In this document: one piece after another, positions 20,101 to 28,545 of the stretch
Numbering within the stretch: the stretch's first letter is position 1
Layout of the letters: the number at the start of each line of letters is the position of its first letter
Source: Candidatus Anammoxibacter sp.
GTDB taxonomy: Bacteria; Planctomycetota; Brocadiia; Brocadiales; Anammoxibacteraceae
Assembly: GCA_021777105.1 (NCBI GenBank)
Contig: JAIQZQ010000110.1
Coordinates: 1-62,325 of the forward strand
Length of the DNA: 62,325 bases
Reading direction: 5' to 3'
Translations under genes and position numbers: made by a program
Notes under the pieces: generated by a model
The model's database searches: none
What the model was told of the DNA's origin: nothing
Seen by the model: the letters and a program-made list of their open reading frames with translations, nothing else

Positions 20101-20458
20101 CCGGCGTTGAGCCTGCTTCAAAAACAAGTTGCTTGCCGGGTTGAGTTGATATAAAGTTTACATATATATGATTCCCATTTATTATCGACGTATTCGTCCC
20201 CGTAAATATTATGGAGCCGTTTGATCCGGCGTTAAACGCTCCGGGGCTGTTCCACTCGCCTCCAATGTGTATCGCGCCCGTGGTTAACGATATGGCGCCG
20301 GGGTTTGAAATATCTCCGTCGACTTTCAATTCATTATTGTTCAGATTAACATCAATGTTCGCCGTGACTCTAAAGTCTGCGGCATTTAAATAGTCCGCAA
20401 ATAAAACCATGCCGATTGCAAAAAGCGCTGATAATCCTATTTTATAACTATTTCTCAT
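17105..20458 (-). CDS. Secreted multi-PKD protein with CFI-box-like C-terminus
   Basis: A protein of 1117 residues with a signal peptide (about 1-26) and a beta-rich N-terminal module like that of the PKD protein at 23665-26970 (LTTGAIHIGGEW, GAFNAGSNG). A Thr-Pro-rich linker of about 80 residues follows, then seven PKD domains (each with a WxFGDG motif), with a carboxypeptidase-regulatory-like beta domain before the last one. The final 120 residues match the CFI-box C-terminal domain pattern: CIASTV, LRALKLFRDIV, LISFYYRYSDEV. That domain is thought to serve surface sorting or anchoring. GGGGA before the ATG is the ribosome binding site. Likely a long adhesive or structural surface protein. 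It follows the S74 gene at 20583-21788 by 124 bases and may share its promoter. Confidence 0.82.
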   Translation of the reverse strand: MRNSYKIGLSALFAIGMVLFADYLNAADFRVTANIDVNLNNNELKVDGDISNPGAISLTTGAIHIGGEWNSPGAFNAGSNGSIIFTGTNTSIINGNHIYVNFISTQPGKQLVFEAGSTPVITGFWNLKGSSVKPIKLRSSIDGTQWNVRPAGTIDISFVDVKDSNNQNAITINPVNSKDSGNNTNWFAVAPTPTPTPSATPIPSATPTPGPSPTPSPTASPTSSPSPTPTPTSSPTPAQTPAPTPVMTPTPGPTPTSSPTPDPTPEIIEPKSVFEADPTEGFVPFTVNFSDKSTGNPTSRQWTFGDGGTSNKQNPSYTYESNGNFDVTLTVCNEAGCGTSEQPGLIKVEKIEGDCDAAFNVDTTSGFAPLEARFTDLSTGNPSGWDWDFGDGDVSQEQNPTHEYKISGIFNVSLNITAACGSDKLQLSNLILVEDLPKPTAAFNANPISGFAPLDVQFNNISAGMPSNFAWLFGDGGSSSEKSPQYTYKTPGVYTATLMAANQSGADVETKTSLINIEGDGPPKAKFEAGPLTGFAPLKVLFSDLSTGNVANWKWSFGDGVVSRLKNPTHSYIAPGFYTAKLLVSGENGTGLEEKVDFITTLEGDEPTAAFTAEPLTGNAPFTVKFSDFSSGKISNRDWEFGDGEVSKTLNPAHTFKTPGVFTVKLTVSSKNGESSDTKTNLITVKQGNAPTAAFAVNKRNLDDDQKPVISDQLSIVSGGKSNESVFGITVELGENSLPVKFTDLSSSPDGKITAHEWDFGDGGEKSNKKNPVRTYLGEPDQVFTVSLTVQNANGVDTVTKHAFIAMAGGKDMGFVSGKAIDQNSKEAIPGVNIVLKSGDIEEAETITSKDGGYFLQVPAGEYTLLAGKDGFEAFFKQVKVDVAETVTLNIEMKRVDDNDTPTEEPSRPIADFSADITSGSAPLAVQFTDESKGSPENWGWDFGDGNISFDQNPDHVYEKRGKYTVKLTVSNKLGKNIVKKKKFIEVTKGENNDACIASTVMDRKSGLRALKLFRDIVMSKTAMGLKLISFYYRYSDEVEDILNADSSLQSKASNVLNSLADTLRNNVDKESVNQFINNSIGGALASEVNSLLDEISARGSSGLKAAIRDAKELVYE

Positions 20459-20582
20459 ATCTTCCCCTCTCCCCTCGGTCTCAGGGTATGTTGGCAGCCA
20501 AATATTGAATTGCGTGTCTGCGCAATCCAGCGAATAGCTCTGAATCGTCTAAAAAGAGTTAAACAATAGACAGTATTGGAAT

Positions 20583-21788
20583 TTACAACCCTTTTACGCC
20601 GTAATCAATAAGGGATTCCAGCTTTTCTATTTTCTCAGCCATTGACTTCATCATCTTTTGCTGTTCCTGAACAACCTTGGTCAGCACGGCGGTAACGTCC
20701 ATTGGAGAGAGCCCTTTGCGGTCTTTTGTAGCCACCAAATCAGGCACATCTTCCGCTATAAAGCCAACATATTCATCATCCTTGTCAACCTTATAGTTAA
20801 ATCTTGACGGTCTAAGCTCTATCAGGGTTGCCATGGCCTCATTTGCCGTTAAATCGCGTATGTTTTCCTTATATTCTCTTGAAGACGCGTCGGTCCAGAC
20901 TCCCGCAACCGTTACATGCGCCCCGCTGCCCATATGCAAGGGGTGATCCGGGGCCGTTGTGCCGATACCGACATTGCCGCCCACCGGATTAAGCGCCAAA
21001 TTAAAGAAAGTAGCCGCATTGATCTTTCGTGATTGAATCCAGGAATAAAATGTATCCGATTCATCTACTCCAAGGTTCAACACGCCAAGTGTGCCGTTAC
21101 CTCTAATGGAGACACTGCCTTTAGGACTATCGCCGGAAGCCGGTTCGCTAGAGCCTACGACGTCCAACCTCTGAACAGGGCCGGTTGTCCCGATGCCTAT
21201 CTTTCCGCTTTTGTTTACCAGCTCTGTACCGCCTCCTACAGCCAATTCAATCGTGCCGGCGATTGGGCCGGTAATTTTAAGGCTCCTTCCAAAACGTTGA
21301 ATAGTAGCGGTTGAGTTAATGCCGTCGGTCATATTAATAAATGTTCCAAATCCTTCCAATCTTAGCACTTCATTATTTCCGGCTATTTCCAGCATTGTGC
21401 TTGGAGTTATAGTCCCTATCCCGACATTGCCGTCGTCGTCTACAAAAACAACGTTTTTTGGATCTCCGTCTGAAGCGTCCAGCGAATGACCGTCTCCAGA
21501 ACCTCCTCCGCCTGAAATCCCGGTTAATTCCGAGCCGTCTCCTATAAATTTTATCGCCTTTACATTGCCCGTAACATCAAGCTTCTCAGTGGGCGACGTA
21601 TTGCCAATGCCTACATTGCCGTCCCCTTGAGCTCTTAGTATTGTTGTGTTTGCCGTTTTCTCCTTTACGGAAAACATGCTGCTTGTAGTGTTGTCATTAA
21701 GCAATATCTCCGCCTCGCCTGCGTATAGAGCGTTTGAAAAAACCATAAAACCAGCCAATACGCCCGCCAACAAATATCTTCTGCACAT
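20583..21788 (-). CDS. S74 (intramolecular chaperone) exoprotein, possibly phase-variable
   Basis: A protein of 401 residues from the ATG at 21788, which is followed by a good signal peptide (RRYLLAGVLAGFMVFSNALYAG). The body carries tail-fibre-like GNVGIG repeats (about residues 58, 121, 198 and 273). The C-terminus is an S74 chaperone domain: SSREYKENI (Ser and Lys of the autocleavage site, residues 302-308), LRPSRFNYK, YVGFIAEDVP, then a coiled coil. In phage fibres this domain trimerises the shaft and cuts itself off. The ribosome binding site position is filled by a run of ten G (21805-21796). An in-frame ATG at 21866 would read through the G run and add 26 residues ahead of the signal peptide. 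Confidence 0.8.
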   Translation of the reverse strand: MCRRYLLAGVLAGFMVFSNALYAGEAEILLNDNTTSSMFSVKEKTANTTILRAQGDGNVGIGNTSPTEKLDVTGNVKAIKFIGDGSELTGISGGGGSGDGHSLDASDGDPKNVVFVDDDGNVGIGTITPSTMLEIAGNNEVLRLEGFGTFINMTDGINSTATIQRFGRSLKITGPIAGTIELAVGGGTELVNKSGKIGIGTTGPVQRLDVVGSSEPASGDSPKGSVSIRGNGTLGVLNLGVDESDTFYSWIQSRKINAATFFNLALNPVGGNVGIGTTAPDHPLHMGSGAHVTVAGVWTDASSREYKENIRDLTANEAMATLIELRPSRFNYKVDKDDEYVGFIAEDVPDLVATKDRKGLSPMDVTAVLTKVVQEQQKMMKSMAEKIEKLESLIDYGVKGL

Positions 21789-21795
21789 ATTTGAT

Positions 21796-21805
21796 CCCCC
21801 CCCCC
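21796..21805 (-). promoter_or_regulatory. G10 homopolymer at the ribosome binding site
   Basis: Ten consecutive C on the plus strand (G on the coding strand) end seven bases before the start codon at 21788. Such tracts change length by slipped-strand replication. Here a change would alter ribosome-binding-site strength and the frame of the upstream in-frame extension. Confidence 0.75.
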
Positions 21806-21879
21806 ACGGAAAATAAAAAAATAGATAACGCATGTTAATAAATTGTTTTCTGGTATAAAAAAACATTTAAAAACGTCGA

Positions 21880-21944
21880 ATTATACCATAATTATATTTC
21901 TGTTCAAAGGACATGTGTCATGTTTTTATGTGATCTATGTCACA
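21880..21944 (-). promoter_or_regulatory. Crp-like promoter of the S74 gene
   Basis: On the minus strand a perfect TGTGA-N6-TCACA site (21944-21929) is followed 22 bp later by a weaker half-match (CATGACACATGTCCTT, 21922-21907) and then by a consensus -10 box TATAAT (21885-21880). With the start set 12 bases after the first T of the -10 box (about 21873), the two sites centre at -63.5 and -41.5. That spacing is typical of Crp activation with no -35 box needed. Confidence 0.75.
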
Positions 21945-22070
21945 TTTTGGCGCAAATGAGGCAAATCCATAAAAATAAATAACTTATAGGTATAAACACA
22001 TTTTTAATCACAACAAAAAACCAGCATACGTCAATATATTTATCAATTTTAGAGCCTTAAGACAGCAACA

Positions 22071-22124
22071 AAAAAAGGCCGCCTGAATCATATTAAGATT
22101 ACTGATTCAAAGCGGCCTTTATAT
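22071..22124 (-). terminator. Terminator after the second S74 gene
   Basis: A near-identical copy of the hairpin at 17023-17077 (AAAGGCCGCCTGAATCA ... TGATTCAAAGCGGCCTTT); here the lower stem pairs fully. On the minus strand it ends in a T run. It lies between the 22216 gene and the promoter of the gene below. Confidence 0.85.
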
Positions 22125-22215
22125 TTTCACAAATATTTGCCGTTATTATTGTTAATGCAATTGTTTGCGATCAAAAAACCTGTGGAGCAGCCTGTAGACT
22201 GCTCCAGCTAGCTAT

Positions 22216-23448
22216 TTAGTTACTAATTTTTGCAATTTTTACACTTTTTTTATCAATTTGTTGTTGATTAGCTTTTATCACCGCAAGTTCAGACGCAAAT
22301 GTAGTTAAAGTGGCTTTGATAGCTCTATTTTCAGCTTTTAAAGCGCTGTTTTCCGCATTAAGCGTTTTTCTAAGTGAATCGTTTTCGCTTAGAAGTTCTT
22401 TAACCGCCCCAATCAAAATAGTTGAAAATTTTGAATAATCAACCATCATCATCTCTTTCGGGTCTTCCGGGACTGATACCGCTTGTGGATATACAGCCAA
22501 TACTTCCTGAGCTATTAAACCAATATCCGATTGATTGTTAACTTTCCAATCAAATCTTCTTGGTTGTAATTTGTTAACTGTATCTAAGGCTTCAGTTAAA
22601 TCAATAATATTAGTTTTAAGCCTTTGATCTGATGTAGTATTGTAGGTAGTACTTGAATCTGCGACAGAGATTGACCCTACTACCGTCGACCCTTTTCTCA
22701 AATGTACAACATCTCCATTCGTTCCGTTTCTTTGAAATGATCCTGCAACATCGCTGTAATCTTCTGCATAAAAAGCGCCGCTAGCTCCACTGCCGTTAAC
22801 ACCTCCTTTTACAGCTAAAGCGAAGCTATAACCTGGATTTCCTATTCTAATATTGCCGTTTGAATCTATACGCATCCGCTCCGAGCCGTTAGTAAAAAAT
22901 TCCATGGCATCTGTACTAGCATGAGTATAAGTTATGCGTCCCACCGAACTACTGCCAACATCACCAAAGTATATATGACCTGCTCCTGCATTATCTGATA
23001 ACAAAGTTAAACCGGCATCTGTAATATTTTCAAGTACTAATTCATCAGCTTTCGAATGAGGAGCAGCGGAAGTATCAGTATTCTTCACATGCAACGCGCT
23101 CAAAGGAGCTGTCTCGCCAATACCAACATTACCATCAGCATCCACAGAGACAGCATTCTCAGGAGTGCCATCCGACGCGTCTAAAGAATAGCCGTCACCC
23201 GAACCTCCGACTACACCGGTTAACCCTGAACCGTCGCCTACAAAAGAATCCGCGGTAATTGTCCCCGTCACGCTGACATTGGTGTCGCCTCCTGCCCGCA
23301 TAACTGTCACGCTACCGCTGTTTATTACTGAAAATCCGCTTGAGGATGTGCTGCCGTCAAGTATAATCTCCGCGTCGTCAGCGTAAACATGGCCGCAAAA
23401 CCCTATCATTAATGCGCATATAGCTGTTAAAAATCCTTTTTTTATCAC
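22216..23448 (-). CDS. S74 (intramolecular chaperone) exoprotein
   Basis: A protein of 410 residues. It starts with GTG, supported by AAAGGAG seven bases upstream, and has a signal peptide ending near VYA-DDAEI. The GDGSGLTG and DGNVGIGETAP motifs are tail-fibre or adhesin shaft features shared with the neighbouring S74 proteins. The S74 domain begins at TTSDQRLKTNI (Ser/Lys cleavage site), followed by LQPRRFDWK and IGLIAQEV, and ends in a long coiled coil with Asn/Lys-rich heptads. It is probably a trimeric surface fibre that matures by self-cleavage. No Crp-like site is seen in the 216 bases upstream. Confidence 0.85.
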   Translation of the reverse strand: MIKKGFLTAICALMIGFCGHVYADDAEIILDGSTSSSGFSVINSGSVTVMRAGGDTNVSVTGTITADSFVGDGSGLTGVVGGSGDGYSLDASDGTPENAVSVDADGNVGIGETAPLSALHVKNTDTSAAPHSKADELVLENITDAGLTLLSDNAGAGHIYFGDVGSSSVGRITYTHASTDAMEFFTNGSERMRIDSNGNIRIGNPGYSFALAVKGGVNGSGASGAFYAEDYSDVAGSFQRNGTNGDVVHLRKGSTVVGSISVADSSTTYNTTSDQRLKTNIIDLTEALDTVNKLQPRRFDWKVNNQSDIGLIAQEVLAVYPQAVSVPEDPKEMMMVDYSKFSTILIGAVKELLSENDSLRKTLNAENSALKAENRAIKATLTTFASELAVIKANQQQIDKKSVKIAKISN

Positions 23449-23552
23449 AATTTTCTCCTTTCATACTAAAAAACAAATAAATATTACAATTACCGAACAG
23501 ATAAATTAACTATTCGTTTTATTTTGGAAACAGGTATTTTATTTAATAGAGA

Positions 23553-23588
23553 TCAACAGGGTACGTTATCTTCGCCGTTTCTTGTCAC
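23553..23588 (-). CDS. Possible 11-residue leader peptide or gene relic
   Basis: Between the PKD gene at 23665 and the S74 gene at 23448, GTG at 23588 has a strong ribosome binding site (AAAGGAG, five bases away) and reads 11 codons (MTRNGEDNVPC) to TGA. It may be a leader peptide, or the first codons of a lost gene. Only the ribosome binding site and frame support it. Confidence 0.25.
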   Translation of the reverse strand: MTRNGEDNVPC

Positions 23589-23664
23589 TTTTTCTCCTTT
23601 CGCCAAAAAAACGTTAATAATATATTATGTTTCTATATCTTTTACGGTTAAATTAAATCTATAT

Positions 23665-26600
23665 TTACTGTAGAAGCGTTATTAGTTGATCTTCTAATTC
23701 TTTAAGCTGTGGATAAATAACGTCCTGCCCACCTTCGCATACGTCAATCCAGTCGTCACCTTCGGGGCATCCGCAAGGGGTTTCCGCGCATCCGTTTATT
23801 TTATTTAACAAATTATTCCGTGTTTTTTTTAAGGCTTTATCATATTTTCCAGTGTCAACTAAGGTTATTACGCTTTGTAGTATATTGCCATATTTGTCCT
23901 GGATTTTTGGGTTTTTAAATGACGCGGTCATAGTGCCGGCTGCTATATCCGATATTGCCGATTGGCTTGTCGCTATGGCCGCAGTCACAGAACCTACAGC
24001 TGAAATTACTATTGAGCTTGGCGCGCTCCATATGCTCGTGACATCCATCACTCTCAATTTCGCGGTGTAACACCCCTCCGCGTCTGCCGTAAAAGTAGGA
24101 TTCGAAGCTGAGGCGTCGCTTAAAGCGCTCGTGTATGAGACGGTTGAGGTTCCGTTAAAAAAGTCAAGAACCCACTCAAATTCCGATAAAGAATCTCCAT
24201 CAGGATCGTAACTGCCTGTGGCGTTAAGGCTAACGGTTGAGTCTACGGTGACGGACGGGTTGTCTACCCCGGCTATTGCCACGGGCGGGGCGCTGTCCTC
24301 AAGTGTTGTGATAGTAATGCATTTAGCGGCGCCGTCAACTGTTCCGTCATTAACTATCAGTTGAACCGTGGCGGAAACATCCGTTTCAGTAATTACAAAA
24401 TTGACCGTTTCGCTTCCCGGATTATTTAAAGTTGGCGTGCTGCTTCCAGTATATGAAGTTATTGACCAACTGTGCGTCAAATTGTCTCCGTCGTCATCCC
24501 AGCTACCACTGCCGTCAAGCGTAATTGTTTCGTCAACTATCGCGGTTGCCGTGCCGACAATATGAGCGACAGGCATTGTTTGAAGCGATATCACGGATGT
24601 GTCGGGTTCGCTATCTATTCCTCCATTGCTTACTATTAATTGCGCCAAATAATCCCCGGCCTTGTCATAGGTAAACGAAGGCAAAGGCGACGCCGGGTCC
24701 TCTATTGACGCATTGCTGGCCGGCGGCCTGTGAATCAGGCACCAGTTATACTGAGACACGTTGACGCTGTCGACACCCTGAAGTGTTACAACCGTGTTTG
24801 TGCCGATTGACCTTGCATGGTCATATCCTGCGTTTGCAAATGGCATAGTTTTGCCGCTAATAACAACAGTGTCCGGTTCGCTATCCCGCGCGCCGTCATT
24901 TACTATTAGTTGCGCAATATATGTCCCCTGCTCATCTATGGTAAATGTTGGTTGCCCTGGGATGTCCTGATTTACGCTTAATTGCGCGCTGCTTAAGTCT
25001 GGACGCTTTATTAAAGACCATTTATAAGTTAAAACATCACCGTCCACATCAGTTCCAAATCCCGCAAGCGTTATGTCGCCGCTTGTTGCCGTTTGATCAG
25101 GGCCTGCGTTTGCCACCGGAGCGGATTGGGTGTCAATATTTATGAAAACGGTATCGGTGTCGTTGTTTCCCGTTCCATCATTTACTACAAGCTGAGCTGT
25201 GTAAGTTCCAATGGCGTTTGCCGTAAATGTCGCAAATATGCTGGTTGAGCTGTGTAAAGTTGGAGAGCTTGTTCCTGAATATTGTATTAACGACCATTGA
25301 TAATTTAATAAATCGCAATCCACATCAGAACTCCCTGATCCGTTGAGGGTTATATCATCGCTCACTGTTCCGGTTTGATCAGCTCCGGCGTTTGCCACGG
25401 GGGCGGTTTGTGTGCCGATAATCACTGTGTCCGGGTCGCTATAAAGAGAGCCGTCAAATACAGTGAGCTCAATATCGTATCTGCCCGCGGTATCCATGGT
25501 GAAAGTTGGAAATACCGCTGTTGAGTCGTTCAGCGTTGCGGTATTTGTTCCCACAGACGTCCATTTATATGTCAAAAAGTTGCCGTCGACATCCGCGCTC
25601 TTTGAAGCGTTAAGGGTTATAACGTCGTACTGCGCCCCTGTCTGATCCGACCCGGCGTTTGCAACCGGTCTGCGGTTTATTATCCCCGTGCCGGATATAT
25701 TCCAGTTGCTGTTGTTTCCGCTGTTTACGGAATTAAGGGCGGTTATTAGCTTTTCATTTGTTTGTTGTGAATATGATACATCAACATAATTTACGGTTGT
25801 TTCTTCCGGCGCGTCAAAATACCAGTCTGTTTCCGGCGCCAAAGGCCCAAGCGTAATTAAATTGCCTGATGAACCGTTTACGTTAAAAAAGTCGAAAATA
25901 GTATGCGGCTCGGTGATTGATGCGCTTGAAAACAGAAGTTGATTTACACCGCTTCCATTATTTAGCGCGGTAAGGATATCGCAATACAGTGTGTCTACAA
26001 ACATTACAACGCCGCTTTCAGGCGGAGTTCCGGAATTTTCTATTCTCAACTCATAAAATTTTGAGTTTACCCCTCCGGTTGTAACTGCTTGTGTTTGTGT
26101 ATCGCTGTTAAGCAACACCGTGCTTGATCCTGAATTAAACGTTCCGGCGTTATTCCAATCGCCAAGCAGTGAAATTGATCCGGTTGTTGCTTCAAGCGTT
26201 CCGGTGTTGTTTATAGTCCCTGGGATATTAAACACGCTTTTGTCGGCCTTTACCGTGTACCCCGCCGGTATGTTCAGGCTTGTTTCATGCGCCGGTCCTC
26301 CTTCAAAAACACGCCAGTTTGCGTTATTGCCGCTATCCGTTGAATTATAAGCAGTAATAAGATTGCCTGTTTCTTCCAGTGAATGTGAAACATCCACATA
26401 ATTTAAGGTGGTGGAAGGAGTGTTAAGGCTCCAGTCGGCTCCTGGAGTTTCAGGGGAAAGCTCTATAAGATTATCAGGAGCCCCGGATGTTCCGTTTACA
26501 TTGAATAATGTGGTTATTGTGTGCTCGCCGGAGATTGAAAATGAGAGTTTTTTTGCGGCGCTTCCATCATTTACCGCGTTAATGGTTGAACAATAAAGCG

Positions 26601-26970
26601 CGTCACTAAATGTTACGCCTTCGGTATGTGAATTATTTATGTTTAAAATGTTAAAGGCAGACTCAGAGCCGCCAGTTGTAACAGCTTGAGTTCCGGCTCC
26701 GTCAAGGCTTACAACTCCCGATCCTGAGTTGAATGAGCCGTTGTTTTCCCAGTCGCCTTTAATAGATATAGTTCCCGTAGTAGATGACAGTAGGCCGGAG
26801 TTATTGAGGTCCTCAGTTAATGTAAACGAAACAGAATTCAGGTTAAATTGATAACCAGGCGCGTTTCCGGCAGGTAAATTAAATGTCCCCCCTGTAACAA
26901 CGGTTATGTTAACTATACAAAGAGATATTATTAGCATCGCTGCTATTGCGGTAGTTCTTCTTAAAACCAT
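23665..26970 (-). CDS. Secreted multi-PKD/REJ-like repeat protein
   Basis: A protein of 1101 residues with a signal peptide. Two copies of a beta-rich module follow (SSTTGTISIKGDW and ATTGSISLLGDW, each with a GNxxNW end), then six PKD-like domains that open with variants of PVANAGxDQ and hold SxDxDGDxLTYxWS-type cores. The last 130 residues are helical with a Cys-rich motif (CAETPCGCPEGDDW) and lack the CFI box of the other PKD protein. Likely a surface or matrix protein. AAAGGAG before the ATG at 26970 is the ribosome binding site. It has its own Crp-like promoter, with a leader of about 59 bases. Confidence 0.82.
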   Translation of the reverse strand: MVLRRTTAIAAMLIISLCIVNITVVTGGTFNLPAGNAPGYQFNLNSVSFTLTEDLNNSGLLSSTTGTISIKGDWENNGSFNSGSGVVSLDGAGTQAVTTGGSESAFNILNINNSHTEGVTFSDALYCSTINAVNDGSAAKKLSFSISGEHTITTLFNVNGTSGAPDNLIELSPETPGADWSLNTPSTTLNYVDVSHSLEETGNLITAYNSTDSGNNANWRVFEGGPAHETSLNIPAGYTVKADKSVFNIPGTINNTGTLEATTGSISLLGDWNNAGTFNSGSSTVLLNSDTQTQAVTTGGVNSKFYELRIENSGTPPESGVVMFVDTLYCDILTALNNGSGVNQLLFSSASITEPHTIFDFFNVNGSSGNLITLGPLAPETDWYFDAPEETTVNYVDVSYSQQTNEKLITALNSVNSGNNSNWNISGTGIINRRPVANAGSDQTGAQYDVITLNASKSADVDGNFLTYKWTSVGTNTATLNDSTAVFPTFTMDTAGRYDIELTVFDGSLYSDPDTVIIGTQTAPVANAGADQTGTVSDDITLNGSGSSDVDCDLLNYQWSLIQYSGTSSPTLHSSTSIFATFTANAIGTYTAQLVVNDGTGNNDTDTVFINIDTQSAPVANAGPDQTATSGDITLAGFGTDVDGDVLTYKWSLIKRPDLSSAQLSVNQDIPGQPTFTIDEQGTYIAQLIVNDGARDSEPDTVVISGKTMPFANAGYDHARSIGTNTVVTLQGVDSVNVSQYNWCLIHRPPASNASIEDPASPLPSFTYDKAGDYLAQLIVSNGGIDSEPDTSVISLQTMPVAHIVGTATAIVDETITLDGSGSWDDDGDNLTHSWSITSYTGSSTPTLNNPGSETVNFVITETDVSATVQLIVNDGTVDGAAKCITITTLEDSAPPVAIAGVDNPSVTVDSTVSLNATGSYDPDGDSLSEFEWVLDFFNGTSTVSYTSALSDASASNPTFTADAEGCYTAKLRVMDVTSIWSAPSSIVISAVGSVTAAIATSQSAISDIAAGTMTASFKNPKIQDKYGNILQSVITLVDTGKYDKALKKTRNNLLNKINGCAETPCGCPEGDDWIDVCEGGQDVIYPQLKELEDQLITLLQ

Positions 26971-27035
26971 GCCGACTCCTTTTATTTATTGCTGCTTATT
27001 GGAAAATTAATATTTTTTTAATTTATGATTTGAAG

Positions 27036-27100
27036 ATTATATAGCGGTTTCAACTGGATGTAAATGATCTGCGTCACACATTTTTGTGATCTTTGTCACA
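27036..27100 (-). promoter_or_regulatory. Crp-like promoter of the large PKD gene
   Basis: On the minus strand: a perfect TGTGA-N6-TCACA at 27100-27085, a second site at 27078-27063 (TGTGACGCAGATCATT), and a consensus TATAAT at 27041-27036. Setting the start at about 27029 puts the sites at -63.5 and -41.5, identical to the layout at 21880-21944 and 32271-32335. There is no -35 hexamer, which fits activator dependence. Confidence 0.8.
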
Positions 27101-27315
27101 GTCGGAGCTATTAAATACAGAACTTATTGTCACAACACAATTTATAAGCGAATAAAAATTCTAAATTTTTAAATTTGCCGATTACCCCGAACTATCAAGC
27201 ATTATTAATGTCAAAATTATAGTTTAGTGATTATATAAAGACGTGGAATAACTTCAAGCATATTTTAACAACTAAGCCAAACGCGACAACCATGTAAGCA
27301 ATCCACCCACATCAA

Positions 27316-27400
27316 GGTAATGGTTTTTACCGATAGCCTTATTAGTAAAAACCATTACACCGGTGTAATGGCAGCACACTACAAGCTTGTAGTGTGCTGT
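27316..27400. repeat. Multi-hairpin element, left copy
   Basis: Three overlapping dyads: GTAATGGTTTTTAC paired with GTAAAAACCATTAC around a loop containing GATAGCCTTAT; CCATTACACCGGTGTAATGG, which reuses the right side of the first stem; and a perfect 28-base palindrome at 27372-27399 built on CACTACAAGCTTGTAGTG. The first and second stems exclude each other, so two alternative folds exist. A homologous copy lies at 32024-32112. Confidence 0.8.
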
Positions 27401-28053
27401 TAGGGTCTCTTTATATTTTATAATATTTTTATTTTTAGCAAACTAAGACATAACGCAAGAGAGATTATAACAAATATCTCTTTTTAATGACGAATTAGAC
27501 GTTCTCAGCCTGTTTTATAGCAAATGCGAGATTATAGTTTTTTATCATTCTAGCTATATAGGCATAAAAGAGCTTTTTTCATTTTGTAAGGCGCGCTAAA
27601 ATTTATTATCCTAATTGAGAATTAAATATAGATAAAATGAAGAGCCAAATAGTATAAATTTAAAATAAAAAATATTTATAGACTACAAACTGTAGTGGGC
27701 TTTTATATAATTTTGGAAGTTTTGCCGTATTACAATGCCTGGCTCGGATTGTAACCCGCAAGGCCTAAACAAGTTACACATCAATTTAATAGGAACGCCG
27801 GTTTGAAAAAGGGCCGAGAACGAAAATATTTGCGGGAATAGGAAGATATATATAAAAATGTGGAAAACGCGATTATATTTGATAAACAAGGGACTTTCAT
27901 ACACTTAAAGCAACAAATTAATTAACTTGAAATCAGGCAAATAATTTTGTATCTTCAATACCTTAAAACAGCGGGAAAATCCGGTTTTTTCCTTTAGAGC
28001 TGAAAATGATTTTTAAAACTTTGTGTCTTACTCAAAGCACGGTAAAACATAGT

Positions 28054-28129
28054 GGGGACGTAGCTCAGCTGGGAGAGCGCGGCGTTCGCAATGCCGAGGC
28101 CGGGGGTTCGAATCCCCTCGTCTCCACCA
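28054..28129 (+). tRNA. tRNA-Ala (anticodon CGC)
   Basis: A full cloverleaf can be drawn: acceptor GGGGACG with CGTCTCC (one G-T pair), D stem GCTC/GAGC, anticodon stem CGGCG/TGCCG with loop TTCGCAA, T stem GGGGG/CCCCT with loop TTCGAAT. The anticodon is CGC at 28087-28089, reading GCG. The CCA end is encoded (28127-28129). The element lies in the spacer of the inverted duplication. No repeat of its 3' end is visible nearby, so it is not an obvious integration site. Confidence 0.95.
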
Positions 28130-28150
28130 TATAACATAAACATATTGATA

Positions 28151-28164
28151 GGGAGGCTAAAGCC
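28151..28164 (+). repeat. GGGAGGCTAAAGCC repeat, copy 1
   Basis: The 14-base motif GGGAGGCTAAAGCC recurs exactly at 33966-33979, and its core (AGGCTAAAGCC) in reverse at 9980-9990. All copies are intergenic. It is self-complementary enough to form a small hairpin (GGCTAAAGCC). Confidence 0.6.
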
Positions 28165-28201
28165 GTCCACTACCATCATCTTTGGAACGGAAATTAAAGT
28201 T

Positions 28202-28375
28202 ATGGAAACAGACCAAACAACAAAAAAAGTGGAATGGGATTTAAATGATGATGAAACCGCGCAGGTTGATTTGTTGATAACTATTCTTAGAAGCAAAAAT
28301 GAAAAGGCTAAAAGCGCCATGAGGATAATGATGAACCAGATCCGTTTGGAATTGAAGAGGGATGGCGATATTTAA
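28202..28375 (+). CDS. Small hypothetical protein
   Basis: Fifty-seven charged, helix-prone residues (METDQTTKKVEWDLNDD at the start, LELKRDGDI at the end) with no family I recognise. The frame is open upstream into the tRNA, but the ATG at 28202 is the first sensible start. The ribosome binding site is weak (GGAACGGAA, 10-18 bases upstream). A copy of the AGGCTAAAGCC repeat lies between the tRNA and this gene. Confidence 0.45.
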   Translation: METDQTTKKVEWDLNDDETAQVDLLITILRSKNEKAKSAMRIMMNQIRLELKRDGDI

Positions 28376-28545
28376 CCCACTTGTCACTCCATGCCGTTTG
28401 CCGGAGCAATATTGTAGATTGCCCCAAACGTTTTAAAAACCATTGCGTTTGAGTTTTGCGCGATCAAAATACAGTAAAGTAAATAAGCATATATGTTATA
28501 ATAAATTTATATTTAATTTGCTCATTTTAAAAGATTACCGTAATC

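Larger units (their letters stand above)
26756..27905. repeat. Left arm of a 1.1 kb diverged inverted duplication
   Basis: Read as reverse complement, this stretch is colinear with 29125-29357 plus 31760-32518. Shared blocks include the PKD coding start (LPAGNAPGYQFNLNS, SGLLSSTTG), the tandem Crp-like sites and TATAAT, the multi-hairpin element, a GCGCGCCTTACAAA block, and TTGATGTGTAACTTG. The arm spans the PKD gene start, its promoter and about 800 bases upstream. By eye the match is roughly 70-80 percent; I did not compute it. Confidence 0.85.

Noticed and set aside
28054..28129. tRNA-Ala as an attachment site for an integrated element
   Set aside because: No direct repeat of the tRNA 3' end and no integrase gene were found in the window.
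28091..28201. Open frame starting inside the tRNA (MPRPGVRIPSSPP)
   Set aside because: It is the tRNA 3' half read as protein; the real small gene starts at 28202.
27994..28320. Minus-strand open frame across the tRNA containing GGDEGIRTPGL
   Set aside because: This is the antisense translation of tRNA-Ala and its flanks, a common false gene call.
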